Assembly (NCBI GenBank): GCA_019359245.1
Contig: JAHHHR010000001.1
Location: 124,001 to 188,000, forward strand
DNA length: 64,000 nucleotides
DNA from: Nostoc desertorum CM1-VF14
GTDB lineage: Bacteria > Cyanobacteriota > Cyanobacteriia > Cyanobacteriales > Nostocaceae
Reading direction: 5' to 3'
Under the pieces are notes generated by a model. The model saw nothing but the letters and a program-made list of their open reading frames with translations, had not been told where the DNA came from and did not search any database. Made by a program: the position numbers and the translations under genes. Positions 25,439-33,420 of this stretch are shown here, piece after piece. Each line of letters opens with the position of its first letter. The stretch's first letter is position 1.

Positions 25439-27130
25439 CTAGTTATTGAATAAATCTAAATCTGTGACAGCACCAAGACTGCTAGAAGATACTAATTTGG
25501 CATATTTCGCCAATACGCCTTTAGTGTAACGTGGTGCAGGAGGTTGCCAATTAGCACGACGACGGGCTAATTCTTCTTCAGATATATTCAACTGCAAGAG
25601 GCGTGCAGGTGCATCAATAGTAATACTATCGCCTTCTTCTACAAGAGCGATCGCACCACCAACGGCGGCTTCTGGAGCAACATGACCAACTACCATGCCA
25701 TAAGTACCACCAGAAAAGCGCCCATCAGTAATTAATCCCACCGCATCACCCAAACCAGCCCCGATAATTGCCGAAGTGGGAGCCAACATTTCTCGCATTC
25801 CAGGGCCGCCCTTAGGCCCTTCATAGCGGATAACCAAAATATCACCAGCTTGAATTTTACCCGCCAAAATTGCAGCTAAAGAGGCTTCTTCCGATTCAAA
25901 CACTCGTGCTGGACCGGTAATGACTGGTTTTTTCACGCCAGTAATTTTAGCGACAGCCCCTTCTGTTGCCAAATTACCTCTGAGGATGGCTAAATGTCCT
26001 TGGGGATACATCGGGTTATTCCAAGTCCGAATTACATCTTGATTAGCAGATGGTTCTTCGGGGATATCTGCTAATATCTCTGCAATGGTTTGTCCGCTAA
26101 TTGTCAGGCTATCACCATGTAATAAATCATGCACAAGCAGCATCTTCATTACTTGGGGAATGCCACCAGCTTTATGCAAATCTGTAGCGACATATTTACC
26201 ACTTGGTTTTAAATCACACAAAACCGGAACACGGGCGCGGATGGTTTCAAAGTCATCTATGGTTAACTCTACATTAGCGGCGCGGGCGATCGCTAAAAAA
26301 TGCAATACTGCATTGGTCGAACCACCTACCGCCATAATCACAGAAATGGCATTCTCTATAGATTTGCGGGTGATAATTTGCCGGGGCAAGATTTGTTTCC
26401 GAATGGCTTCGACTAATACAAATGCCGATTTTTCGGTACTGTCGGCTTTTTCGGCATCTTCGGCTGCCATTGTTGAAGAATAGGGCAAACTCATCCCCAG
26501 GGCTTCAAATGCTGAAGACATGGTGTTTGCGGTGAACATTCCCCCGCAGGAACCAGCCCCAGGACAAGCCCGACTTTCGACTTCTAATAATTCTTTGTCG
26601 TCAATTTTTCCAGCACTATATTGACCAACAGCTTCAAAAGAACTGACAACTGTTAAATCGCGTCCGTTGTAGTGACCGGGTTTAATTGTACCACCGTAAA
26701 CAAATATTGCAGGGATATTCATCCGAGCGATCGCTAGCATTGCCCCTGGCATATTTTTATCACAACCGCCAATCGCTAGCACACCGTCCATACTTTGCCC
26801 GGTACAGGCGGTTTCAATGGAGTCGGCAATCACTTCTCGCGACACGAGGGAATATTTCATCCCTTCAGTTCCCATCGAAATCCCATCGCTGATGGTAATC
26901 GTGCCGAACATCTGCGGCATTGCCCCGGCAGATTTAATCCCAACCTCTGCCCTTTGTGCCAGCTGATTTATCCCCATATTACAGGGAGTGATCGTACTGT
27001 AGCCATTGGCAATACCGACAATAGCTTTATTGAAATCTTCATCTTTAAAACCAACTGCACGCAGCATAGCTCGATTAGGCGATCGCTGCACCCCTTGCGT
27101 CACTACTTGGCTTCTCAAATTCTCCGACAT
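25439..27130 (-). CDS. ilvD: Dihydroxy-acid dehydratase
   Basis: A 563-residue IlvD/Edd-family enzyme, starting at the family's usual [20 protein letters not shown] (ATG at 27130) rather than a 21-codon upstream extension. Fe-S/Mg ligands are seen in [15 protein letters not shown] and [20 protein letters not shown], and the C-terminal signature in [20 protein letters not shown]. It dehydrates 2,3-dihydroxy-isovalerate and -methylvalerate in valine, isoleucine and leucine synthesis. A LysR regulator is encoded divergently, 105 bp away, so it may control this gene. Confidence 0.96.
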   Translation of the reverse strand: MSENLRSQVVTQGVQRSPNRAMLRAVGFKDEDFNKAIVGIANGYSTITPCNMGINQLAQRAEVGIKSAGAMPQMFGTITISDGISMGTEGMKYSLVSREVIADSIETACTGQSMDGVLAIGGCDKNMPGAMLAIARMNIPAIFVYGGTIKPGHYNGRDLTVVSSFEAVGQYSAGKIDDKELLEVESRACPGAGSCGGMFTANTMSSAFEALGMSLPYSSTMAAEDAEKADSTEKSAFVLVEAIRKQILPRQIITRKSIENAISVIMAVGGSTNAVLHFLAIARAANVELTIDDFETIRARVPVLCDLKPSGKYVATDLHKAGGIPQVMKMLLVHDLLHGDSLTISGQTIAEILADIPEEPSANQDVIRTWNNPMYPQGHLAILRGNLATEGAVAKITGVKKPVITGPARVFESEEASLAAILAGKIQAGDILVIRYEGPKGGPGMREMLAPTSAIIGAGLGDAVGLITDGRFSGGTYGMVVGHVAPEAAVGGAIALVEEGDSITIDAPARLLQLNISEEELARRRANWQPPAPRYTKGVLAKYAKLVSSSSLGAVTDLDLFNN

Positions 27131-27156
27131 CGTTACATCATCCTCTGGTTTCCATG

Positions 27157-27169
27157 TATGAGTATCATA
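27157..27169. promoter_or_regulatory. Possible LysR-type operator between ilvD and lysR
   Basis: TATGAGTATCATA is a dyad (TATGA-N3-TCATA) in the divergent region, of the T-N11-A type that LysR-family proteins bind. This is a pattern match only. Confidence 0.3.
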
Positions 27170-27235
27170 GATAGCAACTTTTGAAATGTCCAATATATAT
27201 TTATGAATAATTGAGACTTATAAAATATCAAAACT

Positions 27236-28120
27236 ATGGAACTGCGACACCTGCGCTACTTCATTGCTGTAGCTGAGGAGCTGCACTTTAGTAAAGCCGC
27301 AGAGCGACTTCACATTGCTCAACCTCCCTTAAGCCAACAAATTCAGCAGTTAGAAGCAGAACTAGGGGTAGAACTTTTTCAACGTAAAACCAAACGACAG
27401 GTGCAACTAACGGAAGCCGGACAAGTATTTTTGCAAGAAGCTTATCAATTGTTCGCTCAACTGTCCAAGGCAATTGATCTGACTCAACGGATAGGTAGGG
27501 GTGAGAAAGGAAAACTACGAGTAGGTTTCACCAGCCTGGTAACTTACGATTTGCTGCCTGTGATTTTGCGGCGGTTTCGAGAACAGTTTCCAGAAGTGGA
27601 GTTAGTGTTGCAGGAATTAACGACAACTCAGCAAGAACAAGCGCTATTCAATCACCATATCCATGTAGGTTTTGCCCATCCACCTTTAGAAGACAATACT
27701 CTCAATCAAGAATGCATTCAACAAGAAGGACTAATTGTAGCTTTACTAGAAACTCATTTATTAGCTAGACAAAAAAATATTTCAGTGCGATCGCTCTTGA
27801 ACGAAAATTTTATTATGTTCCCCCGCCATTTGGGACCAGGACTTTATGATCAAATCTTGAGTCTTTGCCAGCAAGGAAATTTCAGCCCAAAAGTGACTCA
27901 AGAAGCAATCCAAATGCAGACAATTATCGGGCTAGTGTCAGCAGGAATGGGGATTGCGATCGTACCGTCTTCTTTGCAAAATCTTCAAAGGGTTGGGGTA
28001 GTTTATCGCACTTTAGAAGAAAAAACACCATTAGTAGAAACGGCTGTAGTGTGGCGACAAGAGGATATGACACCTGTTTTACAGGAGTTTCTACAAATTG
28101 TCAGAAGTGTCTGTGGTTAA
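27236..28120 (+). CDS. LysR-family transcriptional regulator
   Basis: A 294-residue protein. The N-terminal winged helix-turn-helix is canonical (MELRHLRYFIAVAEELHFSK, AAERLHIAQPPLSQQIQQLE) and an effector-binding domain follows (about 90-290). The C-terminal half resembles regulators of aromatic or branched-chain metabolism such as BenM/CbnR. Its divergence from ilvD suggests control of that gene and of itself, but the ligand is unknown. Confidence 0.92.
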   Translation: MELRHLRYFIAVAEELHFSKAAERLHIAQPPLSQQIQQLEAELGVELFQRKTKRQVQLTEAGQVFLQEAYQLFAQLSKAIDLTQRIGRGEKGKLRVGFTSLVTYDLLPVILRRFREQFPEVELVLQELTTTQQEQALFNHHIHVGFAHPPLEDNTLNQECIQQEGLIVALLETHLLARQKNISVRSLLNENFIMFPRHLGPGLYDQILSLCQQGNFSPKVTQEAIQMQTIIGLVSAGMGIAIVPSSLQNLQRVGVVYRTLEEKTPLVETAVVWRQEDMTPVLQEFLQIVRSVCG

Positions 28121-28231
28121 TTAGTCAGTTCAAAAGGTGATCATTTCTCCTAAGAAGATTTAGCAGATTGATTGCTTTATAAGTTGCAAATCTAATGTAC
28201 AGTTTTTCGTAAATGATATTGAGGGAAAAAC

Positions 28232-28858
28232 GTGGAATTTCAAAAGTTATTGTATATTTTTATTTTAGTAAAGATTGCTACATTTACTCTAAGTATACCT
28301 GTATTTGCTCAAATCACACAGATTCCCTCCAATTCTTCCCAGTCGAGTTGTCGTGCAACTAAAGTAGCCACTCCAATTTTTAAAGAACCTTCAACATCAT
28401 CTAATGCTATCAGAATATTGCCGGCACAAACAAAGATTTCTTTAGCATTTATACCAACTAGTGGAGATAGATTTGTCAGAATTAAATCTCCAAATTCCGG
28501 GTTTATTCAAACTGCTGTGCTGAAATTTTGTCAGACGAATAAAAACCCTCAACCCCTGCGGAATAAACCCACTATTGGCAGTGAATGTCGGCAAATTGTA
28601 CAAACTGAAACTATACGTCGCCAACCAAATACAAAAGGAGATTTTATTACGACACTTTATCCAAACACAATCGTGTTTGTGAACTTGGTTACAGGTAATA
28701 GAGGTAATGTAGTTAAGTCATTCAAATCTGAAAATTACATTTGGGTAGAAATCGATCTTTCTAGAAGTTTCCCTGGAGAGTTATCCGGTAATGGCTGGAT
28801 AGCCAATACTGACTTAGTAAATACTCCTCGATTAAGCAGTCTGGCTTATTGTAGTTAG
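28232..28858 (+). CDS. Secreted SH3-like domain protein
   Basis: A 208-residue exported protein with a GTG start preceded by GAGGGA. The signal peptide is hydrophobic (LLYIFILVKIATFTLSIPVFAQ). Two bacterial SH3-like repeats follow: about 45-100 (ATKVATPIFKEPSTSSNAIR ... FVRIKSPNSGFIQ) and about 120-200 (IRRQPNTKGDFITTLYPNTI ... NGWIANTDLV). Such domains bind peptidoglycan or proteins in the periplasm. Four Cys residues may form disulfides. The specific role is unknown. Confidence 0.72.
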   Translation: MEFQKLLYIFILVKIATFTLSIPVFAQITQIPSNSSQSSCRATKVATPIFKEPSTSSNAIRILPAQTKISLAFIPTSGDRFVRIKSPNSGFIQTAVLKFCQTNKNPQPLRNKPTIGSECRQIVQTETIRRQPNTKGDFITTLYPNTIVFVNLVTGNRGNVVKSFKSENYIWVEIDLSRSFPGELSGNGWIANTDLVNTPRLSSLAYCS

Positions 28859-28896
28859 TAATTTATTTCGCTCTATATCTTCACTTAATACAGCAT

Positions 28897-28950
28897 GGCG
28901 TAAATAAACAGACCATTGAAAATTTGCAAGGGATACGGAATAGTATTGGT
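28897..28950 (-). repeat. Partial copy of the 97-bp element
   Basis: GGCGTAAATA, then ACCATTGAAAATTT and GGAATAGTATT echo the reverse-oriented copy at 59477-59573 (GGCGTAAATA, ACCATTGAAAATCT, CATAATACT). The rest is degenerate. It lies in the 161-bp gap before tmk. Confidence 0.45.
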
Positions 28951-29019
28951 AATTTATGTGTAATAAAGTACGACGTATTGTAATGTAAGAAGGTAGCCTA
29001 TTTTTGGATTTTAAAAAGC

Positions 29020-29649
29020 ATGGGTGGCAAATTAATTGTATTTGAAGGGGTGGAAGGCTGTGGCAAAACCAGCCAAATGCAGCTTTGTTGTGAGTGGTTG
29101 GAAAGCCTGGGTGTTTCTGTGCTAGTAACTCGTGAACCAGGGGGAACAGAGTTAGGCTTACATCTTCGCCGCTTGTTACTAGAGAAGGCAGAGGATAAAC
29201 CAGTTGCACAAGTAACAGAACTTCTATTGTATGCTGCTGACCGATCGCAACACGTTGAACAAGAACTTAAACCAAATCTCGCAGCAGGGAAATATATTTT
29301 ATGCGATCGCTACACTGACTCTACCATTGCCTACCAAGGATATGGTCGCGGTCTTAACATGAGTTTAATCAATCAGCTTAATTATATTGCCACTGCTGGT
29401 TTAGAGAGTGACTTAACTATTTGGCTAGATGTCGATGTCGAAGTAGGGCTAGCCCGTAAACGGGGAGATGGAGTAGGATTAGACCGCATTGAACAAGAAA
29501 CAATTGCTTTTCATCGGCGCGTTCAGCAAGGATACGCAGAGTTAGCAGCATCTTATCCCTCAAGAATTGTGCGGGTAGATGGTACCTTGAGTAAAGAAGC
29601 TGTGCAACAAGTAATTCAAGGAATTTTGCGCGTCTACCAAAACAATTAA
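29020..29649 (+). CDS. tmk: Thymidylate kinase
   Basis: A 209-residue P-loop kinase: FEGVEGCGKTSQMQL (Walker A), the DR[YH] motif in LCDRYTDSTIAYQGYGRGL, and the lid near LARKRGDGVGLDRIEQE. It phosphorylates dTMP to dTDP in the cytosol for DNA synthesis. Length and motifs are standard. It is a single gene, flanked by a repeat fragment upstream and a divergent, unrelated unit downstream. Confidence 0.95.
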   Translation: MGGKLIVFEGVEGCGKTSQMQLCCEWLESLGVSVLVTREPGGTELGLHLRRLLLEKAEDKPVAQVTELLLYAADRSQHVEQELKPNLAAGKYILCDRYTDSTIAYQGYGRGLNMSLINQLNYIATAGLESDLTIWLDVDVEVGLARKRGDGVGLDRIEQETIAFHRRVQQGYAELAASYPSRIVRVDGTLSKEAVQQVIQGILRVYQNN

Positions 29650-29853
29650 AAATAGAAAATTACTTAGAAAGTTTAAGTGAATTTCGGATTTAGAAGTGCA
29701 TTAATTGGTATAATATCTCCATTAAATGTAACCAAAGCCTCTTACTTTCTATATATTGATTATATCTGAAGCGATCGCTAGAAATAAGTCGTCAATATTC
29801 CAAATATTAAGCTATTTTCTTAAAACCTCATATTCATCAGTAAAAAGGTCAAA

Positions 29854-29894
29854 AAGCAAAAGCGATCGCTCCTTTAAACTAAAGTGCGATCGCT
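29854..29894 (-). terminator. HIP1-containing terminator hairpin of the DUF3386 gene
   Basis: On the minus strand AGCGATCGC and CTTTA pair with TAAAG and GCGATCGCT around GTT, followed by a T-rich run (TTTTGCTTTTTGACC). It starts 25 bases after the DUF3386 stop codon. Both arms contain HIP1-type sequence. Confidence 0.65.
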
Positions 29895-29918
29895 AATTTT
29901 TAAACTACCAAATACAGC

Positions 29919-30575
29919 TTAAGCAGTAACAGGTTCTAACAATTTAATATCAGAGAAGATAAATTCCTGAATAGATACTTGTCCTGCTATCTCGGTGCGA
30001 ATCTCCCGACGATTTAGGATGAAATAGTCACCTACTTTTTCATATTCATCAACAAATTCGCTTCTACCGCCCTTTTGTTCCCCAGTCTTGGGATCATGGT
30101 AAACAGAGTCATAGGTATGGGACAGGTAGCCTTCCCCGGTATCGTGACTGGTGAAGGTGTCAATTGTCACGTATGTACCGTGGATTAAACGGTGAACATG
30201 ACATACTTCATTATTGCGGACTTTGTATTTATCGCCTTCAGCCTTACCACCCATTAAAAGCTCAACCGCACCAGTTTCGTCAGTTTTACCATAGCTAAAC
30301 GTATTGGCGCTGTGGGTGTCTTCAAAGCTGCGGCGGACGCGGTGGATTGCTATCTCCCAGGCTTGACCATGAATTGCTTTCTGGGCTGGCTCGTCATCTA
30401 CATCCAAAACTTCGGCTTTCAGATTGGCAGTGATTATAACTTTGCCTGTAAACACTTTGTCATCATGCTTAAAGGTAATATTTGCGGTATAACCAGGGAA
30501 ATTTTTGTCCCAAGTGTAGCGGTTCTCATAAGCAGCCCGGAAAAGTTCCTGAGCAGAGAGTTGTGTAACTGTCAT
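29919..30575 (-). CDS. DUF3386 family protein
   Basis: A 218-residue soluble protein of a family conserved in cyanobacteria and chloroplast-bearing lineages (DUF3386). It begins MTVTQLSAQELFRAAYENRY and has no signal peptide or membrane segment. It is beta-rich (YTANITFKHDDKVFTGKVII; GEGYLSHTYDSVYHD), which fits a lipocalin-like or START-like barrel, but no function is known. A LuxR-type regulator gene is divergent from it, 100 bp away. Confidence 0.75.
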   Translation of the reverse strand: MTVTQLSAQELFRAAYENRYTWDKNFPGYTANITFKHDDKVFTGKVIITANLKAEVLDVDDEPAQKAIHGQAWEIAIHRVRRSFEDTHSANTFSYGKTDETGAVELLMGGKAEGDKYKVRNNEVCHVHRLIHGTYVTIDTFTSHDTGEGYLSHTYDSVYHDPKTGEQKGGRSEFVDEYEKVGDYFILNRREIRTEIAGQVSIQEFIFSDIKLLEPVTA

Positions 30576-30675
30576 GTGCTTCTCCTAGTCGCTACTGTAA
30601 TTAGCGTTTTAGTTTCCTTGGTATTAGCATAGAAGTAATTGTTGAGGCTTGGATAGTCCCCAACTGGGTACACTT

Positions 30676-31347
30676 ATGGTTAATTCTCTCCACGCTGTGT
30701 TTCATGCGATCGCCAATGTCCAAAATGAGCAAGAATTAAGGCTAGCTCTCACGGATAGAATTGGTGAGCATTTTGGCGTGCAAAATTGGGGCATTTATCT
30801 CTTAGATGAGCAACCAACGGCTGAAATTGATGTTCAGGCCATTCCAGCAGTATGCTTAGAAAGCAATCCAGTCGGGCGTTACGTGGTTGAGCGTCATGCT
30901 CCCGCCCATGAACAGTTATTATTATCACCAAAAGACTGGAAGCATTTTTGCTCACGTTCTGACCACGAACACGTAATGACTGGGCCAATTGTTTGCGATG
31001 GTCGTCTTGTCGGAACCCTTAACTTGGCTCGTGACAAGGGAAATCCTGCTTTTAATGGCAACGATTTAGCTGATTTGAGTGCCTTATGCATCCATTTATC
31101 AGCAAAAATGGCAACTCTACGGACAAAACCAAAAATATCCAATTCCCTTTTAGTAAGTCCCCTAACAGCGCGTGAGTTACAAATTGCCGAGTTAGTGGCA
31201 CAGGGGTTAACAAACGCGGAAATTGGGGAAAAACTTTGGATTACGCAAAATTCAGTTAAACAAGCTTTGAAGAGGATGTTTCGTAAGCTGAAAGTTTCAG
31301 CGCGTGCAGAAATGGTAGCAAAGCTACAAGATATACAAGTTTCTTGA
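30676..31347 (+). CDS. LuxR-family regulator with an N-terminal GAF-like domain
   Basis: A 223-residue regulator. Residues of about 10-150 form a GAF-like sensor (AIANVQNEQELRLALTDRIG ... VGTLNLARDKGNPAFNGNDL). The C-terminal helix-turn-helix is a textbook LuxR/NarL unit: LTARELQIAELVAQGLTNAE, IGEKLWITQNSVKQALKRMF, RKLKVSARAEMVAKL. The ATG at 30676 is preferred to a TTG nine codons upstream. The signal and target genes are unknown; the divergent DUF3386 gene is a candidate target. Confidence 0.87.
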   Translation: MVNSLHAVFHAIANVQNEQELRLALTDRIGEHFGVQNWGIYLLDEQPTAEIDVQAIPAVCLESNPVGRYVVERHAPAHEQLLLSPKDWKHFCSRSDHEHVMTGPIVCDGRLVGTLNLARDKGNPAFNGNDLADLSALCIHLSAKMATLRTKPKISNSLLVSPLTARELQIAELVAQGLTNAEIGEKLWITQNSVKQALKRMFRKLKVSARAEMVAKLQDIQVS

Positions 31348-31358
31348 CACTCTGCTTA

Positions 31359-31490
31359 ATACAGCAGTTTTCTTTTGCATGAGGTACAAAGTCACTGGTT
31401 TTGAGGCAGGAGGCAGGAGGCAGAAGGCAGAAGAATAATTTGATTTGTGAATCCTTGGTTCTGTACTTCATTTAGCTGCAAACTGCTGTA
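31359..31490 (+). repeat. ATACAGCAG MITE-like element, copy 2
   Basis: Same orientation and almost the same sequence as 22741-22873; the interior GGCAGRA heptamers occur in a different order. It starts 11 bp after the LuxR-type gene stops, so it may also serve as that gene's transcript end. Confidence 0.85.
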
Positions 31491-31497
31491 AACACAC

Positions 31498-31531
31498 AGT
31501 AGGGGCGTACAGCTAGCTGTGCGCCCCTACT
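31498..31531. repeat. 34-bp palindrome
   Basis: AGTAGGGGCG, then ACAGCTAGCTGT, then CGCCCCTACT. It is self-complementary except for one mismatched pair beside the core. This is a common type of Nostoc dispersed palindrome and could form a hairpin in RNA. Confidence 0.6.
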
Positions 31532-31701
31532 AAAGGACTATATTTTATCCAACTGAGAAACGCTACAATCTAATATCTGCAAGGGTAAGCGCGTTACCCA
31601 AGTATTACAATTCGGTGGTTAAATACCAGCGTTTCTATTATTACTTTTTACATTGGCGAAAAGTTATTAGTACTTGCTGCCAATAAAACATTGTTACGCA
31701 C

Positions 31702-32097
31702 TTAGCGTCCAACTTGGTTTGAGACATTTTTGCCTGCTTGTGCCGCACTGTCGCCTACATCACTAGCAGTTTCTTTAGCGCCCTCTACGTATCCACCTCC
31801 AAACTCTTTAAAGGCTTCTCCTGACTGTTGCCCAATCTTCTGAAGTCTTTCACCAGGAGAATCTTCGGTTTCACGAGCATCCTTAAACCACTGCCCTATT
31901 GTTTTCGGTCTTTGAGAATCATTTTGTTCTATCTGTTCTTTGACTCTCTCTTTTAAACCTTGGTCATCCTGCCCATAAGCAACATTCGTTGTCAGCACTA
32001 GAAAACCAACTAGGACAACAGCCAAAAAACTTTTTACCTGAAGTCCTTTAAGTAGGGAATTGATTTGACCAATCGTCTTAGAAATGAGATTTATCAT
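31702..32097 (-). CDS. Exported small hypothetical protein
   Basis: A 131-residue protein (ATG at 32097 preferred over a TTG nine codons upstream). A hydrophobic signal or anchor (SFLAVVLVGFLVLTTNVAYG) is followed by a highly charged, helix-prone tail (DDQGLKERVKEQIEQNDSQR ... SGEAFKEFGGGYVEGAKETA). The tail resembles late-embryogenesis/apolipoprotein-like amphipathic helices. No enzyme motif is present. A role in stress protection of the periplasm or membrane is possible but unsupported. Confidence 0.6.
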   Translation of the reverse strand: MINLISKTIGQINSLLKGLQVKSFLAVVLVGFLVLTTNVAYGQDDQGLKERVKEQIEQNDSQRPKTIGQWFKDARETEDSPGERLQKIGQQSGEAFKEFGGGYVEGAKETASDVGDSAAQAGKNVSNQVGR

Positions 32098-32301
32098 GCC
32101 AATTAGCTTATTTTTTGAGTACAAATAAACATTAACTATAAAAAGTTAATTATCCTTCTAGCAAAAGACATATTTTAGTTATACAAAAGAAAGAGTTTTT
32201 AAATCTTGGGGAAGAGGTGATTTGTTAGATAGATGGCAATACGCCTTCGTAGACTCGCTTTCTCTATTCTCTACTTTTCTCAATCCACTAAAAAAATCAT
32301 T

Positions 32302-32901
32302 ATGTTAAAAAAACTACAACAACTCCAAGCAATTATCGCTTCCAGAAACTCAGAAAATTTGGGTGATATTGCCATTCTTAAATCTGATTTCTTCGGTGCT
32401 AAAGTTTCTCCAACAGTTGCCTCCAAACTGCAATCAGTAGTGGGATATTATCCCGTAATTGATTTGAACCAATTAAGTCAATATCCTCAAGGCTCTTTTG
32501 GGCGAGAATATGCCAATCATATGCGAGCAAATCAGCTAGAACCATTAAATATCAGTCCTGAACTAGAAGACATTGCCAAACGTAATCTATTTGCTCTGCG
32601 ATATTTAGTCACCCACGATATTTTTCATGTATTGCTTGATTTTGACACCACCTATGCAGGAGAAATTGGTGTACTTGCTTTTGCTGCTACACAAAACTAC
32701 AGTAAATCACTCCAAATCGGTTTGTGCTTGGCTAAATTGCTCTATCCAATCTTGGCTCCCCAACAAATAAAAGGAATTTTCGCTAACCTAGCAAAAGGGC
32801 GAGAATTAGGTAAAAAAGCTGATTTTCTGTTGGGCTACCGTTTTGAAGAGCATTGGGAAGAACCAATTGACAATGTAAGAAAACGGTTGGGATTACCATA
32901 A
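32302..32901 (+). CDS. Coq4-family protein
   Basis: A 199-residue protein with the Coq4 zinc motif HDxxHx11E (HDIFHVLLDFDTTYAGE). It has the helical surroundings ALRYLVTHDIFH and LAKLLYPILAPQQIKGIF, and the C-terminal FEEHWEEPIDNVRKRLGL typical of Coq4. In eukaryotes Coq4 acts in ubiquinone assembly and ring decarboxylation. Cyanobacteria make plastoquinone rather than ubiquinone, so the role here is open. The ATG at 32302 is chosen; the upstream frame from 32233 overlaps a short Arg-rich stretch with no homology I recognise. Confidence 0.85.
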   Translation: MLKKLQQLQAIIASRNSENLGDIAILKSDFFGAKVSPTVASKLQSVVGYYPVIDLNQLSQYPQGSFGREYANHMRANQLEPLNISPELEDIAKRNLFALRYLVTHDIFHVLLDFDTTYAGEIGVLAFAATQNYSKSLQIGLCLAKLLYPILAPQQIKGIFANLAKGRELGKKADFLLGYRFEEHWEEPIDNVRKRLGLP

Positions 32902-33005
32902 ATTTCCGCAACTCATCCGAAAAAAGTATTTTTATGCTCAATAACAGCTTTTTTAGGTATCTCGCTTTCTATTGGTAAATCATCCTTGAGATTCCTTAGA
33001 CTGAC

Positions 33006-33041
33006 AAATGTAGCACTAAATACATTTTTAATGCTACATTT
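33006..33041 (+). terminator. Inverted repeat downstream of the Coq4-like gene
   Basis: AAATGTAGCA pairs exactly with TGCTACATTT across a 16-base loop, followed by AGTTTTTAA. It lies 105 bp past the stop, a plausible but loose terminator. Confidence 0.4.
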
Positions 33042-33222
33042 AGTTTTTAATACAGATACAATCCAAAAAAACATATATCGCTGGTTAGAGGAATTATCTA
33101 TCTTAAGATATAGATTTTAACGGATATACCTAAATAGCTACTAATAACAATCAATAGTTACACAACTTTTAGGCTAGAGACATTGTTTGTCTGACTTAGT
33201 GGATTTATCCCGTAATCCTTAG

Positions 33223-33345
33223 ATACAGCAGTTTGCTTTTTAAGTGAGGTACAAAATGCAGGACTCAAAATTAGATATAAAGAGTTTCTACCTTCTGCCT
33301 CAAAACCCGTAGCTTTGTACTTGATACAAAGGAAAACTGCTGTAT
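33223..33345 (-). repeat. ATACAGCAG MITE-like element, copy 3 (inverted)
   Basis: 123 bp. Its reverse complement begins ATACAGCAGTTTTCCTTTGT and contains GGTTTTGAGGCAGAAGG like copies 1 and 2, so it is inserted in the opposite orientation. It is more diverged and has only a short version of the heptamer core. Confidence 0.75.
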
Positions 33346-33420
33346 TTTAAGGGATTACAAATGACAAGTTAATCCACATTTTTTCCTCAATATAATAACT
33401 GGTAAGTGGAAAGCTAAAGG

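Larger units (their letters stand above)
31348..31701. other. Intergenic region holding repeats
   Basis: No gene is seen. It contains the ATACAGCAG element, copy 2 (31359-31490), and a near-perfect palindrome (31498-31531). Confidence 0.65.
32902..33420. other. Intergenic region with inverted repeats
   Basis: No gene is seen. It holds a 10-bp inverted repeat at 33006-33041 and the ATACAGCAG element, copy 3, at 33223-33345. The metalloprotease gene starts 75 bp after the element. Confidence 0.6.

Noticed and set aside
26085..26483. 132-residue protein within ilvD
   Set aside because: Antisense shadow of a well-conserved gene.
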